A DNA stretch of 64,000 nt from Salinisphaera sp. UBA1666 (GTDB lineage: Bacteria; Pseudomonadota; Gammaproteobacteria; Nevskiales; Salinisphaeraceae). The stretch lies in the NCBI GenBank assembly GCA_002320455.1, contig DCKU01000186.1, positions 25,103-89,102 on the forward strand, in the 5' to 3' direction. A program made the translations under genes and the position numbers. Shown in pieces: positions 49,238 to 58,620 of the stretch; the first letter of the stretch is position 1; each line of letters starts with the position of its first letter. The notes under the pieces are model-generated. The model saw only the letters and a list, made by a program, of their open reading frames with translations, was not told the origin of the DNA and made no database searches.

Positions 49238-50401
49238 GTGCCTAAAATTCTGAACGTCGGCATCATCGGCACGGGCTATATGGGCCAGGCGCACGCCGAG
49301 GCGTTTCGGCGAGCCGCGGCCCTGTATCCGGACCTGCCGCGGCGTCCGCATCTCTATGCCGTAGCCGATATCGATGCCGCGGCCGCCGAGAACGCTCGAC
49401 ATCGCTTCGGCTTCGACCGGGCCTACGACGACTGGCGCGCCCTGATCGCCGACCCGAGTGTCGAGGCGGTATCGATCACCGCACCCAACGCCCTTCACCA
49501 CGAAATGGCGCTGGCCGCCATCGCCGCGGGCAAGGCGGTTTATCTGGAAAAGCCGATGGCCATGACCGTGGCAGAGGCTGAAGAAATGACCGAGGCTGCC
49601 CGGGCCGCGGGGGTAATCACGGCCGTATCGTTCAATAACATCAAGCAGCCGGCGGTCATGCTGGCGCGCCAGCTCATCGACGCCGGCGACATTGGCCAGC
49701 CGATCCGTTTTCGGGGTACGTTCGATCAAGGGTTTTTCAACGACCCCGAGCTGCCCTGGTCGTGGCGTTGTTCGCGGGCGGCCGGGGGAACCGGCTCTCT
49801 GGGCGATCTGGGCGCTCATACCATCAGTATCGCCCAATATCTGATGGGCGACGTAGCCGCTGTCTGTGCCCAGTCGCAGACGTTTTTTACCGAGCGTCCG
49901 GTGCCGTCGGGCGGTACGGGCTATAGCGCGACGCTGTCTGCCGACGCCGAATGGCGCGCCGTGGAAAACGACGACGCTACACAGGCCCTGGTCAAATTCC
50001 GCTCCGGGGCCGCCGGGGTGCTGGAGTCGTCCAGGGTAGCGGCCGGACGGATCAACGGCGTGTACTGGGAGGTCTCGGGCACCGAAGGCACCTTGTATAT
50101 GGACGGCGAGCGCTTCAACGAGCTACAGGTCTTTCGCCAGAGCGACGCCAAGCGTGACCGGGGCTTCAAAACCCTGTTTGCGGGCTCGCAGGTGCCGCAG
50201 TATGCGGGCTTCTTCGGTTTTGACTTCGGCGGCGGTCTGCTGGGGTTTTACGATATGAAAGTCATCGATGTCCACGACTTTGTAACCGCTGTCGCCGGCA
50301 CGCAAACCGCTGCAGCCGATTTCGTCTTCGGCCTGGCCAATCAACGGATTCTCGAGGCCATTGATCGCTCCTGCGGGCAAGAAGCCTGGGTGCGTCTATA
50401 A
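49238..50401 (+). CDS. Gfo/Idh/MocA family oxidoreductase
   Basis: A 387-aa NAD(P)-dependent dehydrogenase starting with GTG at 49238. The Rossmann motif GIIGTGYMGQAHAEAF is near the N-terminus, YLEKPMAMTVAEAEEM holds the catalytic lysine, and GGTGSLGDLGAHTISIAQYL the Asp/His pair. In an inositol cluster it probably oxidises another cyclitol (scyllo-inositol or an inositol derivative). It stands alone between the iolA terminator and the ABC importer. Confidence 0.88.
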   Translation: MPKILNVGIIGTGYMGQAHAEAFRRAAALYPDLPRRPHLYAVADIDAAAAENARHRFGFDRAYDDWRALIADPSVEAVSITAPNALHHEMALAAIAAGKAVYLEKPMAMTVAEAEEMTEAARAAGVITAVSFNNIKQPAVMLARQLIDAGDIGQPIRFRGTFDQGFFNDPELPWSWRCSRAAGGTGSLGDLGAHTISIAQYLMGDVAAVCAQSQTFFTERPVPSGGTGYSATLSADAEWRAVENDDATQALVKFRSGAAGVLESSRVAAGRINGVYWEVSGTEGTLYMDGERFNELQVFRQSDAKRDRGFKTLFAGSQVPQYAGFFGFDFGGGLLGFYDMKVIDVHDFVTAVAGTQTAAADFVFGLANQRILEAIDRSCGQEAWVRL

Positions 50402-50807
50402 CGACCGTCGCCGGGCGGTTCGGCGCGAGCTGTGACCGCGCGACGCCCCCGTTATCCAATCCGATATCGTGGCAACACCGGCGCTGCTCCTTCGCGCTAT
50501 AAAAGATGTACTTGGCTTTGCCGGCCAGGTTAGGGCTTCGTCATCTGCCGTCGCAGCGTCGTTATCGGCTAAATGTGACGCGGCTTAGGGCTGAGGCAGT
50601 CTCGCAGCTTGCGAAAATCGCCGCGCTCACGTTATCGGCAAAATCCCCGTTCGATCTGCTGTGGAGTTATTGGTTAAGTCCATGCTTGGTCGCGGTCTTT
50701 AAACCTAAAAATTCATACGAACGTACTATGGAATGAAAATTCCAATCTGATCTAGAGTGGATCTCAAGTCGGAGCCATACCCGGCGCACCTATATCGGAG
50801 GGGATTC
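50402..50807 (+). promoter_or_regulatory. Upstream region of the inositol ABC importer with operator
   Basis: This 406-bp gap has no convincing gene. An exact GGAA-N6-TTCC palindrome, GGAATGAAAATTCC (50730-50743), lies 65 bp before the binding-protein start and matches the copy upstream of the MFS gene. A 15-bp direct repeat CGTTATCGGCTAAAT/CGTTATCGGCAAAAT (50560-50574 and 50630-50644) is also visible; its role is unknown. The DNA is more AT-rich than its surroundings near 50690-50745, as expected for a promoter. Confidence 0.55.
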
Positions 50808-51758
50808 ATGACATATCGATCATTCAATCGCTGGCTGGCCGGCGCCGCCTTAGCGCTGGCCGCAGGCTTGGGGCTGGCCGGCTCCGCAGCCGCCGACGAC
50901 GACATGACCTTCGCGCTTATCTCCCATGCCGTACCCGGCGACACGTTTTGGGATATCGAGCGCAAAGGTGCAGAAACGGCGGCCCGCCAGCTGGGCGCCG
51001 ATCTCATCTATGCACACCATCCGGCGGCCGGCCAGCAAGCCACGCTGGTCCAGAACGTCATCAACCAGGGCGTGGACGGTATCGCGCTCACGCTGTCGCA
51101 CCCCGACGCCATGCGCGGCGTGATCGCCAAGGCCGATGCGGCCGGCATCCCGGTCATCGGCCTCAACAGTGGCCTTAACGAATGGCAGTCCACCAAGGTT
51201 TTTGCGTATATCGGCCAAGACCCGGTGGTCGCCGGTGCTGCCTTCGGCGATCGGCTCAACACCACCGATGCCAAGCACGTTCTGTGTGTGAACCACGAGC
51301 AGGGCAACGTCTCACTAGCGCGGCGCTGCGAAGGCATTGAAGATACGTTCGATGGCAAGGTCAGCACGCTTTATGTGAACGGCCAGAACATGACCAGCGT
51401 ACGCTCGCGGCTGTTGGCCAAGCTGCAACAGGATCCCTCGATCGATTACGTCGCCACGCTGGGCGCGCCGTATGCCATGACCGCTGTCCGCGCGATTCGG
51501 ATGTCGGGCCGACCGGTGTCACTGACCACTTTCGATTTGAACTCGCGCGTCATTTCGGCGATCGAGCGCGGCAAGATTCGCTGGGCTGTGGACCAGCAGC
51601 CGTTTTTGCAGGGCTATCTCGCCATCGAGTCGCTCTGGCTCAAGGCCACCAACGGCAACGTCATCGGCGGCGGCCAGGCCGTGCTGACCGGCCCGTCGTT
51701 TGTGACCGCCGAAAACGTCGACCAGATCGCTGCGTTTGCCAAGCGCGGCACGCGTTGA
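50808..51758 (+). CDS. Sugar (probable inositol) ABC transporter substrate-binding protein
   Basis: A 316-aa periplasmic protein of the ribose/xylose-type (peripla_BP_4) family. ATG at 50808 follows GGAGGGG. The signal peptide (RWLAGAALALAAGLGLAGSAAA) is cleaved near AAADDD. The mature part contains FWDIERKGAETAARQLGADL, GVDGIALTLSHPDAM and AGIPVIGLNSGLNEW. It heads a binding-protein, permease, ATPase, RpiR row, and by context imports inositol. Confidence 0.9.
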   Translation: MTYRSFNRWLAGAALALAAGLGLAGSAAADDDMTFALISHAVPGDTFWDIERKGAETAARQLGADLIYAHHPAAGQQATLVQNVINQGVDGIALTLSHPDAMRGVIAKADAAGIPVIGLNSGLNEWQSTKVFAYIGQDPVVAGAAFGDRLNTTDAKHVLCVNHEQGNVSLARRCEGIEDTFDGKVSTLYVNGQNMTSVRSRLLAKLQQDPSIDYVATLGAPYAMTAVRAIRMSGRPVSLTTFDLNSRVISAIERGKIRWAVDQQPFLQGYLAIESLWLKATNGNVIGGGQAVLTGPSFVTAENVDQIAAFAKRGTR

Positions 51759-51780
51759 TTAGCGCGGGAGAACATCCATC

Positions 51781-52824
51781 ATGTCTGACACCATGACCGA
51801 GCAAGACAACACCGCCCGGGCCCCGGGCTGGGGCCAGCGTCTTGCCGCGTTGATCAAGCGACCGGAAATCGGCTCCGTGGGCGGGGCGATTCTGGTCTTC
51901 GTTCTGTTCTTCGTGCTGGCCGAGCCGTTTCGCAGCCTGGCGTCGTTTTCTACCGTGCTCTATCAGAGTGCGGCTCTGGGCATCCCGGCCGTAGCGGTCG
52001 CTCTTCTGATGATCGGCGGCGAATTTGATCTTTCGGCGGGGGTAGCGGTCACCACCTCGTCGCTGGCGGCCTCGATGTTTGCCATGCAGGTCGCCGGCAA
52101 TGTCTGGGTGGGCGTGGGCTTTGCGTTGATCCTGTCGCTGGCCATCGGGGCGCTCAATGGTTATCTGCTGATCAAGACCGGCTTGCACAGTTTTCTGGTC
52201 ACACTATCGACGTTTTTGATGCTGCAAGGCCTGAACCTGGCCGTTACCAAACTGGTCACCGGTAATGTGGCCACGGGCGATATTTCTACGCTGAGCGGGT
52301 TCGACTCGGCGCGTGCCGTTTTCTCGTCCTATTTCATGATCTTTGGCATGTCCGTATCGATCATCGTGTTCTACTGGCTGGCGTTCGTGGTCATTGCGAC
52401 CTGGATTCTGCTGCGTACGCGCATCGGCAACTGGATTTTTGCCGTGGGCGGGCAGGGCGAGTCGGCTCGGGCCGTGGGCGTGCCATTGAACAAGGTCAAG
52501 ATCGGACTGTTCATGGGCGTGGGCTTTGCGGCCTGGTTCATGGGCATGCACCTGCTGTTTGACTACGTCACCGTGCAATCTGGCGAAGGCGTCGGCAACG
52601 AGCTGCTGTATATCGCCCAGGCCGTAGTCGGTGGCTGTCTGCTAACCGGCGGCTACGGCTCGGCGATCGGTGCGGCCATTGGCGGCTTCATCTTCGGCAT
52701 GACCACTCAGGGCATCATCTATGCCGGCTGGGACCCGCAGTGGTTCATGTTCTTCGTCGGCGTGATGTTGCTGCTGGCGACTGTATTCAACGCCTGGATC
52801 CGTCGCCAGGCCACGCGAGGCTAA
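51781..52824 (+). CDS. Sugar (probable inositol) ABC transporter permease
   Basis: A 347-aa inner-membrane protein of the RbsC/BPD_transp_2 family with 8-10 hydrophobic segments. GIPAVAVALLMIGGEFDLSAG is the family's characteristic motif, and NALNGYL-like text (IGALNGYLLIKTGLHSFLVTLSTFLMLQG) and the GGCLLTGGYGSAIGAAIGG C-terminal motif are present. It is 22 bp after the binding protein and 4 bp before the ATPase. Confidence 0.92.
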   Translation: MSDTMTEQDNTARAPGWGQRLAALIKRPEIGSVGGAILVFVLFFVLAEPFRSLASFSTVLYQSAALGIPAVAVALLMIGGEFDLSAGVAVTTSSLAASMFAMQVAGNVWVGVGFALILSLAIGALNGYLLIKTGLHSFLVTLSTFLMLQGLNLAVTKLVTGNVATGDISTLSGFDSARAVFSSYFMIFGMSVSIIVFYWLAFVVIATWILLRTRIGNWIFAVGGQGESARAVGVPLNKVKIGLFMGVGFAAWFMGMHLLFDYVTVQSGEGVGNELLYIAQAVVGGCLLTGGYGSAIGAAIGGFIFGMTTQGIIYAGWDPQWFMFFVGVMLLLATVFNAWIRRQATRG

Positions 52825-52828
52825 TCCC

Positions 52829-53611
52829 ATGAGCGAACAAGCGCCTCTAATCCGTCTGTCCGGTGTCAGCAAGTCCTTCGGGCCCATCGACGTATTGCAG
52901 AATATCAATCTCGACGTGCCGGCCGGCGAAGTAGCCTGTGTGCTGGGCGACAACGGGGCCGGCAAATCCACGTTGATCAACATCATCGCCGGCCTGCACC
53001 AGCATAGTGGCGGCACCTTCGAGGTTGACGGCCGGGCCGTGCACTTCGACTCGCCGCGCCAGGCACTGGATCGGGGCATCTCCGCGGTCTATCAGCATCT
53101 GGCGCTAGTCCCGCTGCTGCCGGTCTGGCGCAACTTCTTTCTGGGCTCTGAAATCATGCGCGGCCGCGGCGTGTTCGCCCGCCTCGACAAGGCTCGCATG
53201 AAAGCCATTACCGACGACGCCCTGCGCCAGATGGGCATCGTGATCAAGGACCTCGAGCAGCCCGTGGGTACCCTGTCCGGCGGGCAACGTCAGTGTGTCT
53301 CCATCGCCAGAGCGATCCATTTCGGTGCCCGGCTCTTGATTCTGGACGAGCCGACCGCGGCCCTGGGCGTCAAGCAGTCCGGTGTCGTGCTGAAATATAT
53401 CGCAAAGGCTGCGCGCGAGTCCGGCGTGGGCGTGGTATTCATCACCCACAACCCGCATCATGCCTATATGGTTGGCGACTCTTTTGCCATCCTGGCCCGC
53501 GGCGAGATCGAAATGCACGCCCGGCGCGAGGATCTGACGGTCGACGACCTCATCTATCGCATGGCTGGCGGCGCCGAGCTGGAATCGCTTCAGCACGAAA
53601 TGGGGCGCTAA
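52829..53611 (+). CDS. Sugar (probable inositol) ABC transporter ATP-binding protein
   Basis: A 260-aa single-cassette ATPase: Walker A GDNGAGKSTL (about residues 38-47), signature LSGGQRQCVSIARAI, Walker B LLILDEPTAALG, and the switch histidine in FITHNPHHAY. Many sugar importers of this class have a double cassette of about 500 aa; this one is single, like the FrcA type. Confidence 0.93.
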   Translation: MSEQAPLIRLSGVSKSFGPIDVLQNINLDVPAGEVACVLGDNGAGKSTLINIIAGLHQHSGGTFEVDGRAVHFDSPRQALDRGISAVYQHLALVPLLPVWRNFFLGSEIMRGRGVFARLDKARMKAITDDALRQMGIVIKDLEQPVGTLSGGQRQCVSIARAIHFGARLLILDEPTAALGVKQSGVVLKYIAKAARESGVGVVFITHNPHHAYMVGDSFAILARGEIEMHARREDLTVDDLIYRMAGGAELESLQHEMGR

Positions 53612-53685
53612 CGCGCGGCTTGACCGGGTAACCGGCATGTGGCGCGGGCGCCGTGCGGGGCTTGATCAGACACCTTCGACCAAAG

Positions 53686-54534
53686 ATGCCAATGACCGAT
53701 AAACGCGATCCACGCGCCCAGACGCCGGCGGAGCTGCAGCAACAGATTCTTAATCGCTATCAAACGCTGTCGCGACGCCTGCAACAGATTGCCCAGTTCG
53801 CCATCGATCATCCCAATGACATGGCGCTGGAAACCACGGCCGTTATCGCCGAGCGGGCCGGCGTTCAACCGTCGGCCATTATCCGGTTTGCCAAGGCCTT
53901 CGACTTCTCCGGCTTTTCCGAGCTGCAGCGCATTTATCAGGCCCGCCTGGCCGAAACTGCCTCCAGCTACAGCGAACGCCTGCGTCGTCTGCGCAGCGAA
54001 GAGCCCACCGCCGGCGACATGTCGAGCAAAGCCGTGCTCGGCGAATTTTGTCGGGCCAACCGTATTTCGCTGGAGCACCTGGCCGACGACATCGATACCG
54101 AGGCCCTGGAACGCGCCGCCGAGCTCATGGCCGGGGCCGATCGTATCTATCTCTGTGGCCAGCGCCGCTCGTTTCCTGTTGTCGCCTACATGGGGTATGC
54201 CCTGGCGCAGATTCATGCCGACGCCGTTCTACTCGACGGCCTGGGCGGTATGCTCGGCCAACAAGCCGCGCGCATGCGCGACAACGACGTGCTGTTCGCC
54301 GTCTCCTTCCAGCCATACGCCGAAGAAACCGCCGATATCATCCAACGCGCCACCGAGGCCGGCACTCCCGTTATTGCTCTGACCGATAGCCCACTCAGCC
54401 CGGTGGCCGAACACGCTGCCGTGTGCCTGGAAATACACGACGCCGAGCTCCATAACTTCCGCTCGCTCGCAGCCAGCATGTGCGTCGCACAGGCATTGAC
54501 GGTGTCGGTAGGGCTTGCTTTGGGAAAGCGCTGA
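53686..54534 (+). CDS. RpiR family regulator (probable inositol repressor, IolR type)
   Basis: A 282-aa regulator with an N-terminal HTH_6 domain (TTAVIAERAGVQPSAIIRFAKAFDFSGFSELQ, residues about 50-80) and a C-terminal SIS sugar-isomerase-like domain (IYLCGQRRSFPVVAYMGYAL ... ALTDSPLSPVAEHAAVCLEI). Starts at GTG 53653, ATG 53686 and ATG 53692 are all open, none with a strong ribosome site. At the end of the inositol cluster, it is the likely binder of the RGAA-N6-TTCY palindromes. Confidence 0.88.
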   Translation: MPMTDKRDPRAQTPAELQQQILNRYQTLSRRLQQIAQFAIDHPNDMALETTAVIAERAGVQPSAIIRFAKAFDFSGFSELQRIYQARLAETASSYSERLRRLRSEEPTAGDMSSKAVLGEFCRANRISLEHLADDIDTEALERAAELMAGADRIYLCGQRRSFPVVAYMGYALAQIHADAVLLDGLGGMLGQQAARMRDNDVLFAVSFQPYAEETADIIQRATEAGTPVIALTDSPLSPVAEHAAVCLEIHDAELHNFRSLAASMCVAQALTVSVGLALGKR

Positions 54535-54622
54535 AGCAGTTGCCCGGTCAAGCCCGGCGGCGGTGAAACCTGTTTGTTCACCGTAGAGACGCTCAATTGA
54601 TCACGGCGTGAGACCGGGTAAG

Positions 54623-56872
54623 CGTCCCAGCTGCGCACGCGTCAGCGAACAGGCGGTCTCGTCACTGCTGTTTATTGGTTCTTTTTTGATCTGCCCATGC
54701 GGCAGCGAACTGGCGGGGTCGACTTTACCCCATCCCGATGCTTTTCTGAGCTGCCTACGCGGCAGCGAACCAGGTACAGGTGTTGCCGTGCAATTGTCGG
54801 ATTTTCTGAGCTGCCTACGCGGCAGCGAACCACGCGGCTGGCCTCTTGTGCGGTTGGGAAGTTTTCTGAGCTGCCTACGCGGCAGCGAACGGAAACCGTA
54901 TTCAACTGGCTCAACGCCGTCTTTTCTGAGCTGCCTACGCGGCAGCGAACGACCGGCCAATCACCTGGCGCCTGATGAGTATTTTCTGAGCTGCCTACGC
55001 GGCAGCGAACCTGGCGATGTCTGACGCCGGCGAACACCTGTATTTCTGAGCTGCCTACGCGGCAGCGAACGCGGTTTCGCAGCGCGAGGCTGCCGCCGAG
55101 CATTTCTGAGCTGCCTACGCGGCAGCGAACGACATGACATCCAGCTTGGGCGCGCCGTCACTTTTCTGAGCTGCCTACGCGGCAGCGAACGCGCGTTTCA
55201 AACGATCCGACAAGAAGGCCAATTTCTGAGCTGCCTACGCGGCAGCGAACGAAACGGTGAACCTATGGGACTAATTTTCGAATTTCTGAGCTGCCTACGC
55301 GGCAGCGAACGCCAGGTCGGCCATGGCGTCGGTGACGTCGGCTTTCTGAGCTGCCTACGCGGCAGCGAACATCGATTACGTCTTAGATGGATCCAGGCCC
55401 GATTTCTGAGCTGCCTACGCGGCAGCGAACAGCCATTCGAGCAGGGGAAGAATGATCGCGTCTTTCTGAGCTGCCTACGCGGCAGCGAACAGTAGATTGA
55501 AAGGTTGTCCGGCGCAGTGATCATTTCTGAGCTGCCTACGCGGCAGCGAACTGCGGGCAGCTTGTCGATATCGATGGCGTTTATTTCTGAGCTGCCTACG
55601 CGGCAGCGAACGCGATCACGGTTTACTTGACCAATCCCCGAGATTTCTGAGCTGCCTACGCGGCAGCGAACAATGATCGTAGCCACGTTGGCCTCGTTCA
55701 GCATTTCTGAGCTGCCTACGCGGCAGCGAACAGCCGTGGCATGTCCCCGCTGCGCGTCATTCATTTCTGAGCTGCCTACGCGGCAGCGAACGGTTTGTCG
55801 GTGCTGGCGACCGTTTCGCCGGTTTTCTGAGCTGCCTACGCGGCAGCGAACGCGGGAATGATGAACCCGGCACCGAACGCTGTTTTCTGAGCTGCCTACG
55901 CGGCAGCGAACTCGCCCTTTGAATGGGTGCCGTAATTCGCAAATTTCTGAGCTGCCTACGCGGCAGCGAACTGATCCTTCGTATCAGCATGTCCAAGCTG
56001 CAATTTCTGAGCTGCCTACGCGGCAGCGAACCCCCGCTACTGGGCGAGGAGATGATTGACACATTTCTGAGCTGCCTACGCGGCAGCGAACGCCAGGAGG
56101 AAATCAATCCCGCGATGCCTATGTTTCTGAGCTGCCTACGCGGCAGCGAACGGATCGAACGCTTCACCTTTCCGCTTGATATATTTCTGAGCTGCCTACG
56201 CGGCAGCGAACGGTTCGACGGAAATGATCGCTCGCTTCTTAGAGTTTCTGAGCTGCCTACGCGGCAGCGAACTCGGACTCGGCGGATAGCTCGGCCCGCA
56301 TTGTTTTCTGAGCTGCCTACGCGGCAGCGAACCGTGCGCGTGCGGCCGGACAACTACGACAACTTTTCTGAGCTGCCTACGCGGCAGCGAACACGGGCGT
56401 GATCACGCTGGCCAACTTCCCGGTTTTCTGAGCTGCCTACGCGGCAGCGAACATGCTTGAGATGCGCGATGCGCTGAGCCCCGATTTCTGAGCTGCCTAC
56501 GCGGCAGCGAACGAGCACTGCAGCGCTCACGCTCGCCGCCCCATTTTCTGAGCTGCCTACGCGGCAGCGAACCGATCCGCTGCGCCGTCATTGGCACGGA
56601 ATCGTTTCTGAGCTGCCTACGCGGCAGCGAACCGTCTTCTGCCGTGATTGTCTGATAACCAAACTTTCTGAGCTGCCTACGCGGCAGCGAACACGACGGC
56701 AGTGAACGAGCCCAAGGCGGAGCTTTTCTGAGCTGCCTACGCGGCAGCGAACTGCAGCCGGTCGGCGCGCTCGGCCGCCTCGCTTTTCTGAGCTGCCTAC
56801 GCGGCAGCGAACTTCCTACAGCTCGTCGCGTAATCAATCAGACATTTCTGAGCTGCCTACGCGGCAGCGAAC
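54623..56872 (-). CRISPR. Type I-F CRISPR array, 36 identical and 2 decayed repeats
   Basis: A 28-bp repeat ends at 54770 and then every 60 bp through 56872. On the minus strand it starts GTTCGCTGCCGCG and ends CTCAGAAA, with the I-F stem CTGCC/GGCAG. I count 36 identical copies. Two decayed copies lie at the left end, 54683-54710 (4 mismatches) and 54623-54650 (about 7), still in 60-bp register. Spacers are 32 nt, except two of 33 nt (55491-55523 and 56212-56244). All 37 spacers look different from one another. Decay at the left and cas genes plus leader at the right mean transcription on the minus strand from about 56.9 kb. Confidence 0.97.
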
Positions 56873-57001
56873 TAGAGCGAAAACTTGCTAAGTATCTGAT
56901 TTATTAAAGAACACTCCGACTCTGCTGTGCTAACCCTTTTTATGAGCGCCGCTTCTAAGTGCTTGATTCAAGGCGCTTAGAAATGGCACCGCAAAAAAGG
57001 G
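56873..57001 (-). promoter_or_regulatory. CRISPR leader with IHF-like site
   Basis: This AT-rich 129-bp stretch lies between the newest repeat and cas6f. On the minus strand AATCAGATACTTA (plus 56889-56901) fits the IHF consensus WATCARNNNNTTR exactly and lies 17-29 bp from the first repeat, as expected for IHF-assisted spacer integration in I-F systems. No clear -10/-35 pair stands out. Confidence 0.6.
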
Positions 57002-57002
57002 T
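56933..57002. repeat. Nested palindrome between cas6f and the leader
   Basis: The outer arms ACCCTTTTT (56933-56941) and AAAAAGGGT (56994-57002) are a perfect 9-bp match. The inner arms TTCTAAGTGC (56953-56962) and GCGCTTAGAA (56973-56982) pair with one mismatch and could be extended. The outer arm ends in the first base of the cas6f stop triplet. It lacks a terminator T-run after the inner stem and looks like a small mobile or REP-like element or a processing hairpin. Confidence 0.55.
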
Positions 57003-57571
57003 CAGAACCAGGGCACGGTAGCCTCCGGGCTCAGGCCGTAGCTGTTGAATTGCCCCGGCTGCGGTGCGGACTGCTTTGGGCCGTGTTCGATAAACAAGCA
57101 AAAGCGTTGCCCGGTGCTAGTGCTTCGGACTTGGATGAAGGGCAGGCAGACACGTTGCTCGACGCTATCGGGAATTGCCTCGATCGCTTCGGCTTCGGAT
57201 ACGCCGTGTCGACGCATCCGACGACGACGCAGGCGGTCGACGTTGGTTTTGAACTGTCGGCGCCGGACGGTGCGATATTCGGCGTCCGCCGGCACGCGTG
57301 AGACGTCGGCGACCTGCACGTGATCGTGCATGCCTTTGAGCCAGTCGGTGGCCATGAGCTGTTCCAGCCGTTCGGCCGTACCGTGCAGCCGCAAGATGTC
57401 GCCGGGCTTTCGCGCCCGAACGCCGGTTTGGTGTGTTGGTAGGCTCACGCCGATATCGTCGGCTTCGAGTTCAGCGAGGCCGCGATGGAGTTTGCTGTAC
57501 AAGGCGCCCATGAGCATGGGTGCCGGAAACTCCGGATCGAGGCGCAGGCAGAGTTCCAGATAATGGGTCAT
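57002..57571 (-). CDS. cas6f: Cas6f (Csy4) crRNA endoribonuclease
   Basis: It cuts the repeat RNA below its stem to release crRNAs and stays bound to the 3' hairpin. The ATG at 57569-57571 (MTHYLELCLRLDPEF) gives 189 aa, the usual Csy4 length; the frame is open further upstream inside csy3. The catalytic His is at position 29 (YSKLHRGL), as in Pseudomonas Csy4. An arginine-rich RNA-binding helix (RLRRRRMRRHG) and the C-terminal SYGLSPEATVPWF are present. It is 2 bp after csy3 and next to the leader. Confidence 0.95.
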   Translation of the reverse strand: MTHYLELCLRLDPEFPAPMLMGALYSKLHRGLAELEADDIGVSLPTHQTGVRARKPGDILRLHGTAERLEQLMATDWLKGMHDHVQVADVSRVPADAEYRTVRRRQFKTNVDRLRRRRMRRHGVSEAEAIEAIPDSVEQRVCLPFIQVRSTSTGQRFCLFIEHGPKQSAPQPGQFNSYGLSPEATVPWF

Positions 57572-57573
57572 GA

Positions 57574-58608
57574 CTAATCGGCCTCCCCGAAGACACCGCC
57601 GCGGATGAGCGTGGCCATGACGAAATGCTGTTGTTCGACGGTGGGTTTGTCGTCCTTGAGCATCCAATTGTCGAGCAGGCTGTAGAAATCCATCTTGGCC
57701 TTGGGCTGGCGATACGCGGTGCCCTGAGTCGTGACTGAGCCGTAGGGCTCGACCGCGATGGGGCCGAGTTCTTTCTCGCCCGCTGCCGGATACCAGGTAT
57801 CGACCGTGCGCAAGGCGTTGCCAATTTTCTGCGAGTGCATGGCAGCGACTTCGCCGACGGTGTATAGGGTCTTGGATTTATCGCCGCGGCTGCGATCAAG
57901 AACCAGTTCCTGAGACGGGAACACTTCCTGACCGGCGCCTACACGCGCGAAGGCCACGATGTCCAGCAAGACGTAGTGCTTGCCGGCCAGCCCTGCGGCA
58001 ATCACCTCGGCCAGCGAATCGAGATTCTTCTGGTCATCGCCGCTGGCCTCGAAGCCGCGAAGGCTCAGGTTCTGGGCGTTGAATGACCACTCGGTCTGCG
58101 TTTCGCCCTGCGAGACATGACGAATCCGCACTTCGATATCTTCGGCTACGAGCCGGTTGCGCCACAGAAAACGAGCGTTGGCGAGGTTGTAGGCATAACG
58201 TGCCGCAAGCGTGGCGAAGCCTTGTTTTTCGACATAGTCGGCCACGGCGGATTCGAGCTTGGCTTCGTAGTTGGCGTTGTTGCAGGCCGAGGGCTTGCCG
58301 GCGCCGCCGAGCACGCGCAGCGTGAAGTGGGCCTTGAGGGTGTCGGCGTCATGCGGCAGCGTCGCGACGTCGACGGTCTGCAGGTTCGGGTTTTCGATTG
58401 CGGCATCGAGCTTGGCTGGATCTTGCTGGTTGGCCTTGAGCCGGTTGGAAATCGTGCCGCGGACTGATTTTTCGCGCACCGGCACGTAAGCCCATTGCTC
58501 GTGGCTGCCCCGATTGGCCCAGGCGCCGGCCTGGAATAGGGCATCGGACGGGTCGAGCTTGCGGTCAAAGGCAAGAACGGAAGCTTTGAGTTCGTCTTTC
58601 TTGGCCAT
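57574..58608 (-). CDS. csy3: Cas7f (Csy3) Cascade backbone subunit
   Basis: Six copies normally form the crRNA-binding filament of the I-F Csy complex. The 344-aa protein begins [24 protein letters not shown] and has RKSVRGT-like text ([13 protein letters not shown]), the [15 protein letters not shown] segment and the C-terminal [36 protein letters not shown]. It lies 12 bp after csy2 in the cas operon. Confidence 0.95.
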   Translation of the reverse strand: MAKKDELKASVLAFDRKLDPSDALFQAGAWANRGSHEQWAYVPVREKSVRGTISNRLKANQQDPAKLDAAIENPNLQTVDVATLPHDADTLKAHFTLRVLGGAGKPSACNNANYEAKLESAVADYVEKQGFATLAARYAYNLANARFLWRNRLVAEDIEVRIRHVSQGETQTEWSFNAQNLSLRGFEASGDDQKNLDSLAEVIAAGLAGKHYVLLDIVAFARVGAGQEVFPSQELVLDRSRGDKSKTLYTVGEVAAMHSQKIGNALRTVDTWYPAAGEKELGPIAVEPYGSVTTQGTAYRQPKAKMDFYSLLDNWMLKDDKPTVEQQHFVMATLIRGGVFGEAD

Positions 58609-58620
58609 GATGTTTCCCCT

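Noticed and set aside
50506..50736. A 76-codon open frame upstream of the ABC importer
   Set aside because: No ribosome site or domain, and it runs through the predicted operator and promoter region.
54601..56837. Many open frames on both strands rich in repeated RSLPRRQLRN or FLSCLRGSE blocks
   Set aside because: They are translations of the CRISPR repeat, whose 28+32 bp period is a multiple of three; there is no protein gene here.
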